From assembly GCA_029238665.1 (NCBI GenBank), contig JAQWFQ010000023.1, forward strand, positions 1-36,861: a DNA stretch of 36,861 nucleotides. Direction: 5' to 3'. Numbering within the stretch: the first letter of the stretch is position 1; every line of letters begins with the position of its first letter. Positions 23,436 to 32,085 of this stretch are shown piece by piece. Both the position numbers and the translations under genes were made by a program. The stretch is from Crocinitomicaceae bacterium. Its GTDB lineage: Bacteria > Bacteroidota > Bacteroidia > Flavobacteriales_D > Crocinitomicaceae. The notes beneath the pieces were generated by a model. It did not search any database, was not told where the DNA came from, and saw only the letters and a list, made by a program, of their open reading frames with translations.

Positions 23436-24970
23436 TTTTTATACTCCTTTTTATTGTTTCCTCTTGCGCTCAGGTTGGGGTAATTACAGGGGGAGGGCAA
23501 GATGTTTCTGCGCCTAAGCCAATTAAAAAAAAGGTTTTCCCTGCCAACGGCACCACAAACTTCAAGGGAACTCATATTGAAATGCCTTTCAATGAATTTT
23601 TTAAACTGAACAACCCTGCAAATAACATTGTGATGGTTCCACCACACGCCAAAATCAATACAACATTCAAAGGAAAAACACTGCGCTTAGATTGGACTGA
23701 CACTTTACAAAAGAATACAACGTATGCTATTTACCTAAACCGTGCTGTTCGAGACCTAAATGAAGCAAACGACTCAATAATACAATACGTTTTCTCAACG
23801 GGCGATATTCTTGACTCATTAAGCTACCGACTCCAAGTTAAAAACGCGTGGACAAGTAAGCCTGTTGCGAAAATCATGGTGGTTTTGCGCGATAAATTTA
23901 CACAGAAACTCGTAAGTTTTTCTTCAACAAACTCCAAAGGTTATGCTGAAATGAACTTTTTGCGCGCGGGAGAGTATACCGTTTCTGTGTTCCAAGATTT
24001 AAATGCTGACATGGTATATCAGGATCATGAGCCTGTTGCTTTTTCACAGAATGATCAAATTGTGCTGCTGAAAAGTAGTGTAGACAGTGTTCCTTATCGG
24101 CTATACACTCCGGTTCTTGAGCCAAAAATCACACATAAAACGTTTATTGGTCCAAACGCTTTTATTGTTGCTGCAAACCGATCGTTATTAAACGCGCAGT
24201 TTACAATAAACGATGAGCCTATTGAATCAGACAAACAAATCTATCACACAGCAGACAGCGTTCAGTTATTTTGGAACACCGCCGGGACAACAAAAGCAGA
24301 AATTACAATTCAAAATGCGCTGTTTAGTGACACTTTATCATTACGATATTCTGAAAACACCACAAATACCCCCCTCCGTTTAAATTCTAAAATTAGGTCT
24401 AACATATATGCCCCAAGCGATACTGTCGGTTTTGTTTTAAACGATTTAATTCAATCTATTGACACCGCTTTAATACACGTTCAAAATTTAGAGGATTCAA
24501 CCTTTTTGCACAACTACTCCTTTTCGATTTATAAAAACAAACTTTTCTTTTTCTTTGATAAAACGGATTTATCTCGCCTACTAATTGAATTTAGCCCGTC
24601 TGCTGTACGTTCGCTTAAAGACAGTCTTAGTTCAGCTTATTATACTGTTACACTAGCTCCTGACCATAAATATGGATCCATTGACCTAAACTTAAGTTAT
24701 TACGAATCTCCAATTGTTCTAAAAACATTTAAAGATGGGGTATTTACTCAAGAGGTTTTCATTAATGTTCCCTCAGAATCCTTTAAGCTTTCCGAATTAA
24801 TTCCCGGAAAATACACTTTCATTGTTGTAGAAGACCGCAATGGAAATAAAAAATGGGACGTTGGAAATTATACCGCGCGCAAGCAACCAGAAACCTTAGC
24901 TGTTTTCTCTACACCAATAAATGTTCGTGCCAACTGGGAGGTTGCTGTTGAGTTAATTCCAGCTGAATAA
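23408..24970 (+). CDS. Ig-like (Big_5) domain lipoprotein
   Basis: A 520-residue lipoprotein; starts at 23408 or 23414 are both ATG. The signal ends in a lipobox, IVSSC (C20), followed by AQVGVITGGGQDVSAPKP. The next part (about 40-130) is a bacterial Ig-like domain of the Big_5 type (VFPANGTTNF, FNEFFKLNNP, TLRLDWTDTLQKNTTYAIYL), then strand-rich regions of carboxypeptidase-regulatory type (SFSSTNSKGYAEMNFLRAGEY and later PGKYTFIVVEDRNGNKKWD). This architecture is common in Bacteroidota and probably sits on the outer-membrane periplasmic or outer face. It starts 28 bases before the msrC stop. The job is not known; a calcium-like DRNGN loop is present near the end. Confidence 0.85.
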   Translation: MHMVGYRYLVFILLFIVSSCAQVGVITGGGQDVSAPKPIKKKVFPANGTTNFKGTHIEMPFNEFFKLNNPANNIVMVPPHAKINTTFKGKTLRLDWTDTLQKNTTYAIYLNRAVRDLNEANDSIIQYVFSTGDILDSLSYRLQVKNAWTSKPVAKIMVVLRDKFTQKLVSFSSTNSKGYAEMNFLRAGEYTVSVFQDLNADMVYQDHEPVAFSQNDQIVLLKSSVDSVPYRLYTPVLEPKITHKTFIGPNAFIVAANRSLLNAQFTINDEPIESDKQIYHTADSVQLFWNTAGTTKAEITIQNALFSDTLSLRYSENTTNTPLRLNSKIRSNIYAPSDTVGFVLNDLIQSIDTALIHVQNLEDSTFLHNYSFSIYKNKLFFFFDKTDLSRLLIEFSPSAVRSLKDSLSSAYYTVTLAPDHKYGSIDLNLSYYESPIVLKTFKDGVFTQEVFINVPSESFKLSELIPGKYTFIVVEDRNGNKKWDVGNYTARKQPETLAVFSTPINVRANWEVAVELIPAE

Positions 24971-25008
24971 ACCGTAGAGATAACGGTGTTTCTTAAGAAG
25001 CCCTCTCT

Positions 25009-25596
25009 TTAGTTAAACCGAAATTTATAACTCGAAGTGGTGAATATAATTAGAAGTATATACACAAGCTCTGGGAAAACGATAAACTGAGCAGTTGCCA
25101 AACAAAGTCCGCTTAAAGCAATAATTCCAGACAAAGCCAGTACGTGTTTTTTCCAAACAAACTCAATTTTCACCTTTTTAAATACCCCTGGTAAAAGAAA
25201 CTCCATGCGGTACTGCACAAAACCAACCAGGAACACCAACGGAACAAGAAACACACCTTGCTTTACCCCCATTTCTTCATAGTTCCAAAAAGCTATCGCC
25301 TCAGTTTTGAAATCAATTCCAACATCAATAAACAGCATTGAGCAATGTGTAACGGCAATTGCTAAGAAAAACAAAAAAAGACTTATTGCTCCATACTTAA
25401 ACCAGCTCACCTTGTTTTCAGACGGTTGGTTTTTGACAATTCTATTGGTTTTTAAATGAAGGAAAAACTCGTCCGAGATCATGTCTACAAAGTAAAACAG
25501 TAGTATAAAATATAAGTTCCATTCCCACAAAAAGAACCCACAAAATGGAATTAATGCATCCCCGATTAACTGTATGTGCTTTTGCTCAACCTTCAT
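25009..25596 (-). CDS. Multi-pass membrane protein, DUF6498-like or unassigned
   Basis: A 195-residue protein with about five hydrophobic segments (near 10-35, 65-90, 110-130, 150-170 and 172-190). There is no catalytic motif I can name; the family assignment to DUF6498 is only a weak impression. Its ATG overlaps the TAA of the upstream TPR lipoprotein by one base (TAATG), so it is translationally coupled to it. The function is unknown. Confidence 0.65.
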   Translation of the reverse strand: MKVEQKHIQLIGDALIPFCGFFLWEWNLYFILLFYFVDMISDEFFLHLKTNRIVKNQPSENKVSWFKYGAISLFLFFLAIAVTHCSMLFIDVGIDFKTEAIAFWNYEEMGVKQGVFLVPLVFLVGFVQYRMEFLLPGVFKKVKIEFVWKKHVLALSGIIALSGLCLATAQFIVFPELVYILLIIFTTSSYKFRFN

Positions 25597-26603
25597 TACC
25601 TTAAGCTTTCAGCCTCCTCGCGAGAAAGGTTAAACTCGGGATTGTATTGCAAGGCTTTTGCAAACGACTGAAGTGCCTTTGTTTTGTTTCCTTGTTCTTT
25701 ATAACACAAACCAAGGTTATGCCACGACTCAACGTGCCTAGGCTCCGTTTTTAGCGCGCTTCTGTAATAAAACACCGCACTGTCAATATCGTTCAATTCA
25801 AACTGTTTTATGTACCCCTGATGAAAAAGCCCCCTGTTGATATAGAAATCAATCGTGTCCGCGGCCATTTCTTTGTAAAGTGCAACAGCTCCATCTAATT
25901 GGTTGTGCAATTGTTTTGAAAAAGCCAACTGATATTTAATCTCATGATACGCTGGCTTTAACTCCAATGCCGTTGTAAAATACTCAATGCAGAGCGGGTT
26001 GTTTTCTGATTGATATATTTGACCTAAAAAGAAGTACGCCTCAAAAAATGATGGGTCTTGTTGAATTGCCGTTTGATACGAGGACTTTGCCAAGTCCATA
26101 TTGCCTATTTGACGGTATGTCGTGCCTTTTAAAACGTAAGCATTTCTGTATTTTGGGTTAATTCGAAGGGCTTCATTTACATACTGAAAAGTCTTTTCAA
26201 AATCTTGTTGATAGCTATATGTAGCCGCCAACCCTATAAGAGCACGTATGTTTTGTGGCTGCGCTTTTACAATCGTTTTATAGTTGTGTTGGGCCGTTAT
26301 TACATCTTGAAACGTTCTGGTCTCACGGTTATTCAACACCTCCGCAAATAACATGCGCGACTCCAGGTTGTTCGAGTCAATTCTAAACGCTTTAGCCGCA
26401 TCGCGCATCGCTTCGTCATAGCCATAACGATCAAACTCAAGGTTTCCACGTTCCAACAACAAAGCTACACTATCTGGAAATTGAGCAATCAAACGGTTTA
26501 AGTCTCTCGGTTTTTCAATACTTTTTACAGGTGAATCACTACAACCAACAAAGCTGAAAACAGCTAAAAATACCGCCAAAACGGTTTGTATTATTACTCT
26601 CAT
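25596..26603 (-). CDS. Tetratricopeptide-repeat lipoprotein
   Basis: From ATG at 26603 the protein has 335 residues. The frame also runs to GTG at 26630, but the ATG gives a compact lipoprotein signal (MRVIIQTVLAVFLAVFSFVG then C21), and a perfect promoter box occupies 26609-26616, inside the would-be extension. The mature part is almost entirely TPR units (for example RNAYVLKGTTYRQIGNMDLA, FFEAYFFLGQIYQSENNP, VESWHNLGLCYKEQGNKTKA). Probably a scaffold anchored to a membrane leaflet facing the periplasm. It is coupled to the membrane protein gene 25009-25596. Confidence 0.85.
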   Translation of the reverse strand: MRVIIQTVLAVFLAVFSFVGCSDSPVKSIEKPRDLNRLIAQFPDSVALLLERGNLEFDRYGYDEAMRDAAKAFRIDSNNLESRMLFAEVLNNRETRTFQDVITAQHNYKTIVKAQPQNIRALIGLAATYSYQQDFEKTFQYVNEALRINPKYRNAYVLKGTTYRQIGNMDLAKSSYQTAIQQDPSFFEAYFFLGQIYQSENNPLCIEYFTTALELKPAYHEIKYQLAFSKQLHNQLDGAVALYKEMAADTIDFYINRGLFHQGYIKQFELNDIDSAVFYYRSALKTEPRHVESWHNLGLCYKEQGNKTKALQSFAKALQYNPEFNLSREEAESLR

Positions 26604-26608
26604 AAGTA

Positions 26609-26616
26609 CAAATTTA
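26609..26616 (-). promoter_or_regulatory. -7 box for the TPR lipoprotein gene
   Basis: TAAATTTG on the minus strand is a perfect TAnnTTTG, five bases before the ATG at 26603. It faces away from the similar box at 26701-26708. Confidence 0.5.
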
Positions 26617-26700
26617 TTCGAATTTTTCACACTCTAGCTAACCGAATGGAATATCTATTGTTTAGAATTAACTGAAAGGTGAGGTTTTCTAGAAAAAGAG

Positions 26701-26708
26701 TATCTTTG
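26701..26708 (+). promoter_or_regulatory. -7 box for the small CxxC membrane protein gene
   Basis: TATCTTTG is a perfect TAnnTTTG, four bases before the ATG at 26713. Transcription would start at or next to the start codon. Confidence 0.5.
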
Positions 26709-26712
26709 AAGC

Positions 26713-26961
26713 ATGGAAAATTGGAAAAAAATAGCGCTTGTTTTAGCGGTTTTCTTAATAACGAACAGTCTTTTTGGTCAAGGGTGTTCCCAGTGTAAGT
26801 TAATTGCAGAACAAGGGAGTGAGCTTGACGAGGCCTCTTTTGGATCAAACATTAATTACGGCATCCTCTACCTTATGGCCATGCCATACATTATTGTATT
26901 CTTTCTGTTTAGAAAAAAGCTTTTTTTGTTCTTTAAGGATACGTTTCAAAAATCAAACTAG
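26713..26961 (+). CDS. Small membrane protein with CxxC motif
   Basis: An 82-residue protein with a signal-like N-terminus ending in LFGQ, then GCSQCKLIAEQGSELDEASFG, one membrane helix (about 49-67, YGILYLMAMPYIIVFFLF) and a basic C-terminus. The CxxC directly after the signal peptide, and the wording of the loop, are shared in my recollection by short uncharacterised proteins of Flavobacteriales, so it is probably a real conserved gene. The CxxC could bind metal or act in thiol exchange outside the cytoplasm. Its TAG stop shares a palindromic CTAG (26958-26961) with the stop of the convergent PorP-like gene. Confidence 0.7.
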   Translation: MENWKKIALVLAVFLITNSLFGQGCSQCKLIAEQGSELDEASFGSNINYGILYLMAMPYIIVFFLFRKKLFLFFKDTFQKSN

Positions 26962-27998
26962 AACCTTCTTCCTCTTGTTTTAAACAAGGAGTGGTCTTTA
27001 TTTATATAGGTTAAAGAAAACTCTAGCGACCCTCCGCTGTTTGCTTTTCTTAATGCCGAAACCGTTACGTCGTAAGAGATCCCAAGATGAAAACTCTTCC
27101 AATCCAAGACAACCGTTGGAACTACCGCGTCTTTAAACCTTACATATGTTCCTATTCCAATAAATGCGTCTTGTGAATTCCCTGTAATTTTTGTTGTGTT
27201 TTGAAAACGGTATTTTAAAATGAAGCCGGCCAAACTTTCAAAGTGACCCCCCTGGACAAACTGAACAAAGTTCGCTTCAATACCTAACTGCCTGCCTGGA
27301 ATGTCTGACTCAACAGCTACGTTCCCAACATATTTACGGTGTAAATAGTCTGACGAGCCATCAATATACTTCATCTTGGGTTGGTTCAAATGAAACCCAG
27401 CAACTCCAAGTTTAAGCTTAAAATCGTTGTTCCTAGAAAAAGAACTTTTACCACCATCATACACGTAATAAATACCTGCTGATGCATCCATATACGTAAA
27501 TGTACTTAAGGTGTTTTGCTCTCCACTGTTTATTGTCGGATTAAATGTTGACCCGTCCCATTGATTCATAAAGGTAACACCGCTTAAGTCTGCTTTTCTA
27601 GACCCAAAACCACCCTGTACCCCAGCAGAAAGAATGTGTCCAGACCTACCCATAGGTAAAATCCCGCTTAGTGTTAAAGACCCTGTTTGATTTCCAAAGT
27701 TTGCGTCCCCTCCAATGTCATTAAAAAACATAATACCAAGCCCTAGGTGCGCTTTATCATTTAAGGTTCCTTTACCAATATTGACCTCTGCTGAAACAGC
27801 TGTTGTCATAAACTGGGTTTGTGCGCCCAGCCATTGATTTCGATGATTAATTGTCGCCCTTTCCCAGCCATCAAAAACACCTGCAGACCCAGGGTTAATA
27901 AACAATGGGGTTTGTGAAGATTGTGCAAAGTGAAGGTCTTGTGAAAAAGAACTAAAACTCAGTATTACACTCGCTATTATTACTGTTAATTTCTTCAT
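26958..27998 (-). CDS. PorP/SprF-family type IX secretion outer-membrane protein
   Basis: A 346-residue protein with a signal peptide (MKKLTVIIASVILSFSSFSQ) followed at once by DLHFAQSSQTPLFINPGSAG and NHRNQWLG, the defining beginning of the PorP/SprF family. The rest is strand-rich (for example AHLGLGIMFFNDIGG, LKLGVAGFHLNQPKM, VVLDWKSFHLGISYD), fitting a 14-stranded barrel. SprF is required for secretion of the type B cargo SprB in Flavobacterium johnsoniae. Here the gene starts one base after the stop of a type B (CHU_C) cargo gene, so it is probably the dedicated anchor or export partner of that cargo. Its stop overlaps that of the convergent gene within CTAG. Confidence 0.93.
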   Translation of the reverse strand: MKKLTVIIASVILSFSSFSQDLHFAQSSQTPLFINPGSAGVFDGWERATINHRNQWLGAQTQFMTTAVSAEVNIGKGTLNDKAHLGLGIMFFNDIGGDANFGNQTGSLTLSGILPMGRSGHILSAGVQGGFGSRKADLSGVTFMNQWDGSTFNPTINSGEQNTLSTFTYMDASAGIYYVYDGGKSSFSRNNDFKLKLGVAGFHLNQPKMKYIDGSSDYLHRKYVGNVAVESDIPGRQLGIEANFVQFVQGGHFESLAGFILKYRFQNTTKITGNSQDAFIGIGTYVRFKDAVVPTVVLDWKSFHLGISYDVTVSALRKANSGGSLEFSLTYINKDHSLFKTRGRRF

Positions 27999-27999
27999 C

Positions 28000-30873
28000 T
28001 TATTTCACTAAAGTTATATTCCCTGACCTTAACTCACCCTCTCCATTGTCATAAACAGCCTCAAGAACATATGCATAGACCCCCGCGTTTACAGGAGCGC
28101 CATTAAATGTTCCATCCCACTCAAATCCTTTTTCATTTGCTATAAACATTTGGTTCCCCCAACGGTCATATAATGCAAATGAGAACGACAGTACGTTTTT
28201 ACCTACAATAATCGTGTATACATCGTTATTTCCATCGCCATTTGGTGAAAAACCTGTCGGAATGTGAATCCCATCTACACAGTCAATTCCGCCGCTATTT
28301 GGACTACAGGCATCTAAGGGGTCAGAGCCACTGTCAACTTCTTCACCATCCGGGATTCCGTCTCCATCCGTATCTGGGTTGTTTGGGTCAGTACCTAATG
28401 TGGCCTCTTGTGCATCAGTCAGGCCATCTCCATCTGTATCAATTTGACACGCTGCATCAGAGTCATCTGGGTCACATGGGTCAAAAGGATCGGAGCCATT
28501 AGAAATTTCATCCACATCTAAAAACGTGTCACCATCACAATCTGACCCTGAAGTTATAGCTCCTGTTATAGAAGCAATCAAATAAGAACATGGATTATTT
28601 GGGTCTGTGCCATCAATCACCTCTTGTGTGTCTTCAACACCATCGTCATCAGTATCTAAATCTGGACCATCAAGAATAAACACAGCTGTAACACTGTCAG
28701 GTGCTGTTAATGTTATTCCATTTGTATCCAATCCTATTGCGCTGGTCATAGGCCCCACGACATATTCCCAATGATCAAACAAATACCCCGGCTCTGGAGT
28801 TGCAATTGTAATTGTTTCTATACCTCCAAAATACGATGTTGTCCACGGGTACGTTGGCGCTAAAATAGAATTTACTTTAATTGTTCCTGAAGCAACAGGT
28901 TCAACATCAAAAGTGACATCGTAAGGCCCGTCTAAATCATAACAGTCAATCAAGCCTTGTTCTAAATCAAGGCACCGTTGGTTAATAAAGTCTCTTAAGT
29001 CTTGAACATTTGCTTGCCAGCCCGCAACAGTCCCTCCCCACCGATTCACTTGACCCGTCATTTCTGGGGTTAAAATATTCACCATGCTGTCTAAAAGCGA
29101 ATTCATATACTCACAAGAAAATTTAGTGTTAACAAGGTCTGTATATCTTGTTACATAGTATTGCTCAACAAGCGGGTTTTCAGCTATTAGTTTTTCAAGA
29201 ATATCTGTGTGACCCTGTCCACCAGGGTCATTTAAATTTTCTGCATTACACGGGTCTGCGTCAGGGGACGTGTTAGGTATTCCTGTGTAATTAATATAAT
29301 GCCCAAAAGTAGCATCCATATCCCAAAGCGTATACCTCCATTTTTTCTTTTGTCCATTAGGGTCCATACCTCTCCACCAAGCGGTGTTCCAGTTTAACCA
29401 ATCCATATTAACAACATATGAATTAAACATAAAATAATCACATAAAGAGGCCCACTTCAACTGTGATTTTACATAATCAAAGTCGGGACCAGGAGCCATG
29501 TTGTTACTCATAATAAAATTTACTAGATTATCCCAATCTGTCTGAGCGTTTGGAGCACCATAGTCTTGCCAAGTCCCCCCCCATGTCTTTAAATACTGTA
29601 AGTCGTACTTCCCTTGTTGATAGTAGTAGTTTGTGTAATCATGGTCGTCCGCCTTTTCTCGGATTTCATAAACCCCCCAATACTGGCCATTTAAATAAAG
29701 AACCGCCGGCCTCCATGTCCTCTCGTCTAAAAGCATGTCAGCGCGGATAGAAAGGGTGTGAACAAAAGCGTCCCGAATGTGTGCGCCGTTCTCAAATGGA
29801 TAATTATCGCTCGCGGCAGGCTTCATAATTACACGTTGGAAATTATCTCTGCTTTTCTCTGGAAAAATTTGATGGTCTAAACCGTCAGTATAGCCAAATT
29901 GGTCTCTCATTATAAAATCAAATCCCCTTTGGTCATAACTCCAAGAGTCGTTTCCGTGTTCGTTGAAGTGTCCGTCTCCCTCGTCTACAAATATTCCATT
30001 TTGTTCAAAAAGTTCAAAAGAACCGATTTTATTAGCACCACCAAATGACTGCCCCCCTGCAATCATATCAAAAATATCTGCACCACAAACTGAAACAACA
30101 GGAACCGTGTGTGTAACCCCAATGAAGTATGAGTTTGTTTCTACAAAACTAGGCTCATTAGAACCAAATGCTGCAGCTCTAATAACAGTTGTCGTTGTAA
30201 TGTTTATTGGGCCCGTGTATGGGGTTGAACCAGCATCTGGAACCGAACCATCGAGTGTATATCTTATTGTAGCACTTGCGTTGGCGCATGTAATTGTAAC
30301 GTTTTGTGTTCCGGTATAAAAACCTGGGGCAGTACCCATAATTGGCTTAGGCTCATAAAAGTTTTGTGCACCTGTGTTTGCAGCTCCGGGAGTTGGTGAC
30401 GTGAACAACTTCCAGTCTGCAGCTCCATTTGTAGACCTTCCTACAGAGTGGTCTTTTTTTGTACGGTGTATAATTTTTATAGAGTCTAAAACATTTCCCA
30501 AATTATTTGCTAAAATAATCCAGTCGTTTCTTGTTTGCTTTAAGTTAAAGTTTGGATGAAGCTCCCCTCCGAGGGTCGTGTTTCTTTTAGAGCCAACCAC
30601 CATAACATATCCATTTGCAGGAACTGTACCGCTTGGAATTTGCCACTTCATTAAGTTTGACGCCTTGTCTGAAAGAAAGTACCCTGATAAATCGATTGGG
30701 GACGCTGTTCCGTTGTAAATTTCAACCCAGTCTTCATTTTCACCAAATGCATCGGTGTGCGTGTTTAAGTTAGAGCATGAGTATTCATTAATCACCAACT
30801 GTGAACTTGCGTGATTTATCCAAAAAGACAAGGTGATTAAAAGGGTTACTTTAAACAAAAAATAGCGTTTCAT
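28000..30873 (-). CDS. T9SS type B cargo: lamin-tail, CotH kinase and thrombospondin-3 repeat protein
   Basis: A 957-residue secreted protein. The signal peptide ends near 24. Then come a lamin-tail domain (about 25-165; INEYSCSN, DWVEIYNGT), a chitobiase/hexosaminidase C-terminal-like domain (about 172-252; IRYTLDGSVPD), a CotH-type kinase domain (about 254-590) with YLNGQYWGVYEIREKADD (E403) and the metal motif WDMDATFG (D518, D520), a strand-rich linker, calcium-binding type 3 repeats (about 738-855; DTDGDGLTDAQE, DTDGDGIPDGEE), and a CHU_C gliding-motility-type C-terminal domain (870-957; IPTGFSPNGDGNNDVY, YDRWGNQMF, WDG, GVYAYVL). CotH of Bacillus phosphorylates spore-coat proteins; a phosphotransfer role outside this cell is inferred only. 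The PorP-like gene follows after one base. Confidence 0.92.
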   Translation of the reverse strand: MKRYFLFKVTLLITLSFWINHASSQLVINEYSCSNLNTHTDAFGENEDWVEIYNGTASPIDLSGYFLSDKASNLMKWQIPSGTVPANGYVMVVGSKRNTTLGGELHPNFNLKQTRNDWIILANNLGNVLDSIKIIHRTKKDHSVGRSTNGAADWKLFTSPTPGAANTGAQNFYEPKPIMGTAPGFYTGTQNVTITCANASATIRYTLDGSVPDAGSTPYTGPINITTTTVIRAAAFGSNEPSFVETNSYFIGVTHTVPVVSVCGADIFDMIAGGQSFGGANKIGSFELFEQNGIFVDEGDGHFNEHGNDSWSYDQRGFDFIMRDQFGYTDGLDHQIFPEKSRDNFQRVIMKPAASDNYPFENGAHIRDAFVHTLSIRADMLLDERTWRPAVLYLNGQYWGVYEIREKADDHDYTNYYYQQGKYDLQYLKTWGGTWQDYGAPNAQTDWDNLVNFIMSNNMAPGPDFDYVKSQLKWASLCDYFMFNSYVVNMDWLNWNTAWWRGMDPNGQKKKWRYTLWDMDATFGHYINYTGIPNTSPDADPCNAENLNDPGGQGHTDILEKLIAENPLVEQYYVTRYTDLVNTKFSCEYMNSLLDSMVNILTPEMTGQVNRWGGTVAGWQANVQDLRDFINQRCLDLEQGLIDCYDLDGPYDVTFDVEPVASGTIKVNSILAPTYPWTTSYFGGIETITIATPEPGYLFDHWEYVVGPMTSAIGLDTNGITLTAPDSVTAVFILDGPDLDTDDDGVEDTQEVIDGTDPNNPCSYLIASITGAITSGSDCDGDTFLDVDEISNGSDPFDPCDPDDSDAACQIDTDGDGLTDAQEATLGTDPNNPDTDGDGIPDGEEVDSGSDPLDACSPNSGGIDCVDGIHIPTGFSPNGDGNNDVYTIIVGKNVLSFSFALYDRWGNQMFIANEKGFEWDGTFNGAPVNAGVYAYVLEAVYDNGEGELRSGNITLVK

Positions 30874-31031
30874 AGTATATAACGTTTAAATTGAAGAGGT
30901 TGTTTCTAGTGTGTTTCTTTACCCAATATTACGGATTTTAAAACAATGTTGTATATTCGTAACGAACAAACCGCCTAAATGGTTGTGTTTTTTTTAAAAA
31001 AACACCTTTTTATAACGCTAAATTTATTATC

Positions 31032-31418
31032 ATGAAACTACTTTTTTCGTTTGTTATCTCTACACTTATCTTGTCTGGTTTTAGCTCTTGTACAAAAACT
31101 GAAGGGCCTGGAGGCGCGGCAACAATTGCAGGAAAAATTAGAAAAGAAAAAATAATTGCTGGACAGTCATATTATTATGACGCTGTTGATGAAGATGTTT
31201 ATCTTATCTATGGAAGTGAAAATACGTTTTATGACGATGACATTAAAACATCGTTTGATGGATCGTTTGAGTTTAACTATTTAGAAAAAGGGAACTACCA
31301 GTTTTTTGTATACTCCGACTGTAATTCTTGCCTAAGTGGAGATACTGTTTTGATTCAGGATGTTGTTATTAGCGACAAAAAAGAGCGTGTTGATTTAGGC
31401 ACTATAACTATTCAATAA
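31032..31418 (+). CDS. Small lipoprotein of unknown function
   Basis: A 128-residue protein with a lipoprotein signal peptide and lipobox GFSSC (C20). The mature domain reads as a single strand-rich fold (SFDGSFEFNYLEKGNYQFFVYSD), resembling carboxypeptidase-regulatory-like or prealbumin-like domains, and has a CNSC pair near 96-99. Its TAA stop overlaps the ATG of the next gene by one base (TAATG), so the two are coupled. A TAAATTTA box lies five bases before the ATG. Function unknown. Confidence 0.75.
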   Translation: MKLLFSFVISTLILSGFSSCTKTEGPGGAATIAGKIRKEKIIAGQSYYYDAVDEDVYLIYGSENTFYDDDIKTSFDGSFEFNYLEKGNYQFFVYSDCNSCLSGDTVLIQDVVISDKKERVDLGTITIQ

Positions 31419-32083
31419 TGAAGCGGTTATTCTTATTTGTTTTTCTCTCTACCGCCCTAAACTCTACCGCTCAATCTGTTGAGCCAGATGAGTTTATGCT
31501 TTGGACTGAGGTTAGTACCAAAGGTAAGTTTGTTAAAAATGTAGGTTGGAGCGCCGACATCAATACACGTTTTGCTCCCGGAATACAAACCTTTTTTCCG
31601 CAGGTGGGGGTTAGTTATAAAGTTGCACCTTGGTTTAAACCTTCAGTAGAATACCGTTTTGTTGTCGGGAAAAACAAGTACGGTAACTATAAGCCTTCCA
31701 GTCGTTTAAATTTTAATCTAAGTTTTAAACACGACATTAATCGCTTTTATGGCAGTTTCCGTGTTCGATATCAGTCTAGCTTTAATAAGGTTAATTCTGA
31801 AGAGTACGACGGTGACTTTGACCAAGCTTTTCGGTTTAAACCTGCTGTTGAATATAAAATTAGAAAGAGCCGATTTGTTCCAGGTATTAGTACAGAATGG
31901 TTCTTAAACCCTGCTTATGGTCCTGATCGTGGAGTAACAAAGGTTCGTGTTTCTGTAGGAACAACGATTGAACTTAAGGGACCCCAAGAAATCTCCGTAA
32001 AATATCAGTTAGACAAGAAACTAAGAAACTATAGCGCGGGGAAGCGCCATGTGATATCGATAGGGTATGGTTATAAGTTTTAA
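31418..32083 (+). CDS. DUF2490-like outer-membrane barrel protein
   Basis: A 221-residue protein with a signal peptide (MKRLFLFVFLSTALNSTAQ) followed by a DUF2490-type sequence: EFMLWTEVSTKGKF, WSADINTRFAPG, SVEYRFVVGKNKYGNYKPSSR, and a final IGYGYKF strand. DUF2490 proteins are predicted outer-membrane barrels; the function is unknown. It is coupled by one base to the upstream lipoprotein, so a lipoprotein-barrel complex is possible. It ends two bases before the convergent gldH. Confidence 0.85.
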   Translation: MKRLFLFVFLSTALNSTAQSVEPDEFMLWTEVSTKGKFVKNVGWSADINTRFAPGIQTFFPQVGVSYKVAPWFKPSVEYRFVVGKNKYGNYKPSSRLNFNLSFKHDINRFYGSFRVRYQSSFNKVNSEEYDGDFDQAFRFKPAVEYKIRKSRFVPGISTEWFLNPAYGPDRGVTKVRVSVGTTIELKGPQEISVKYQLDKKLRNYSAGKRHVISIGYGYKF

Positions 32084-32085
32084 AT

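Noticed and set aside
24971-24987. Hairpin ACCGT-AGAGATA-ACGGT after the Ig-like lipoprotein
   Set aside because: Only five base pairs and a weak following run (GTTTCTT); too weak to call a terminator.
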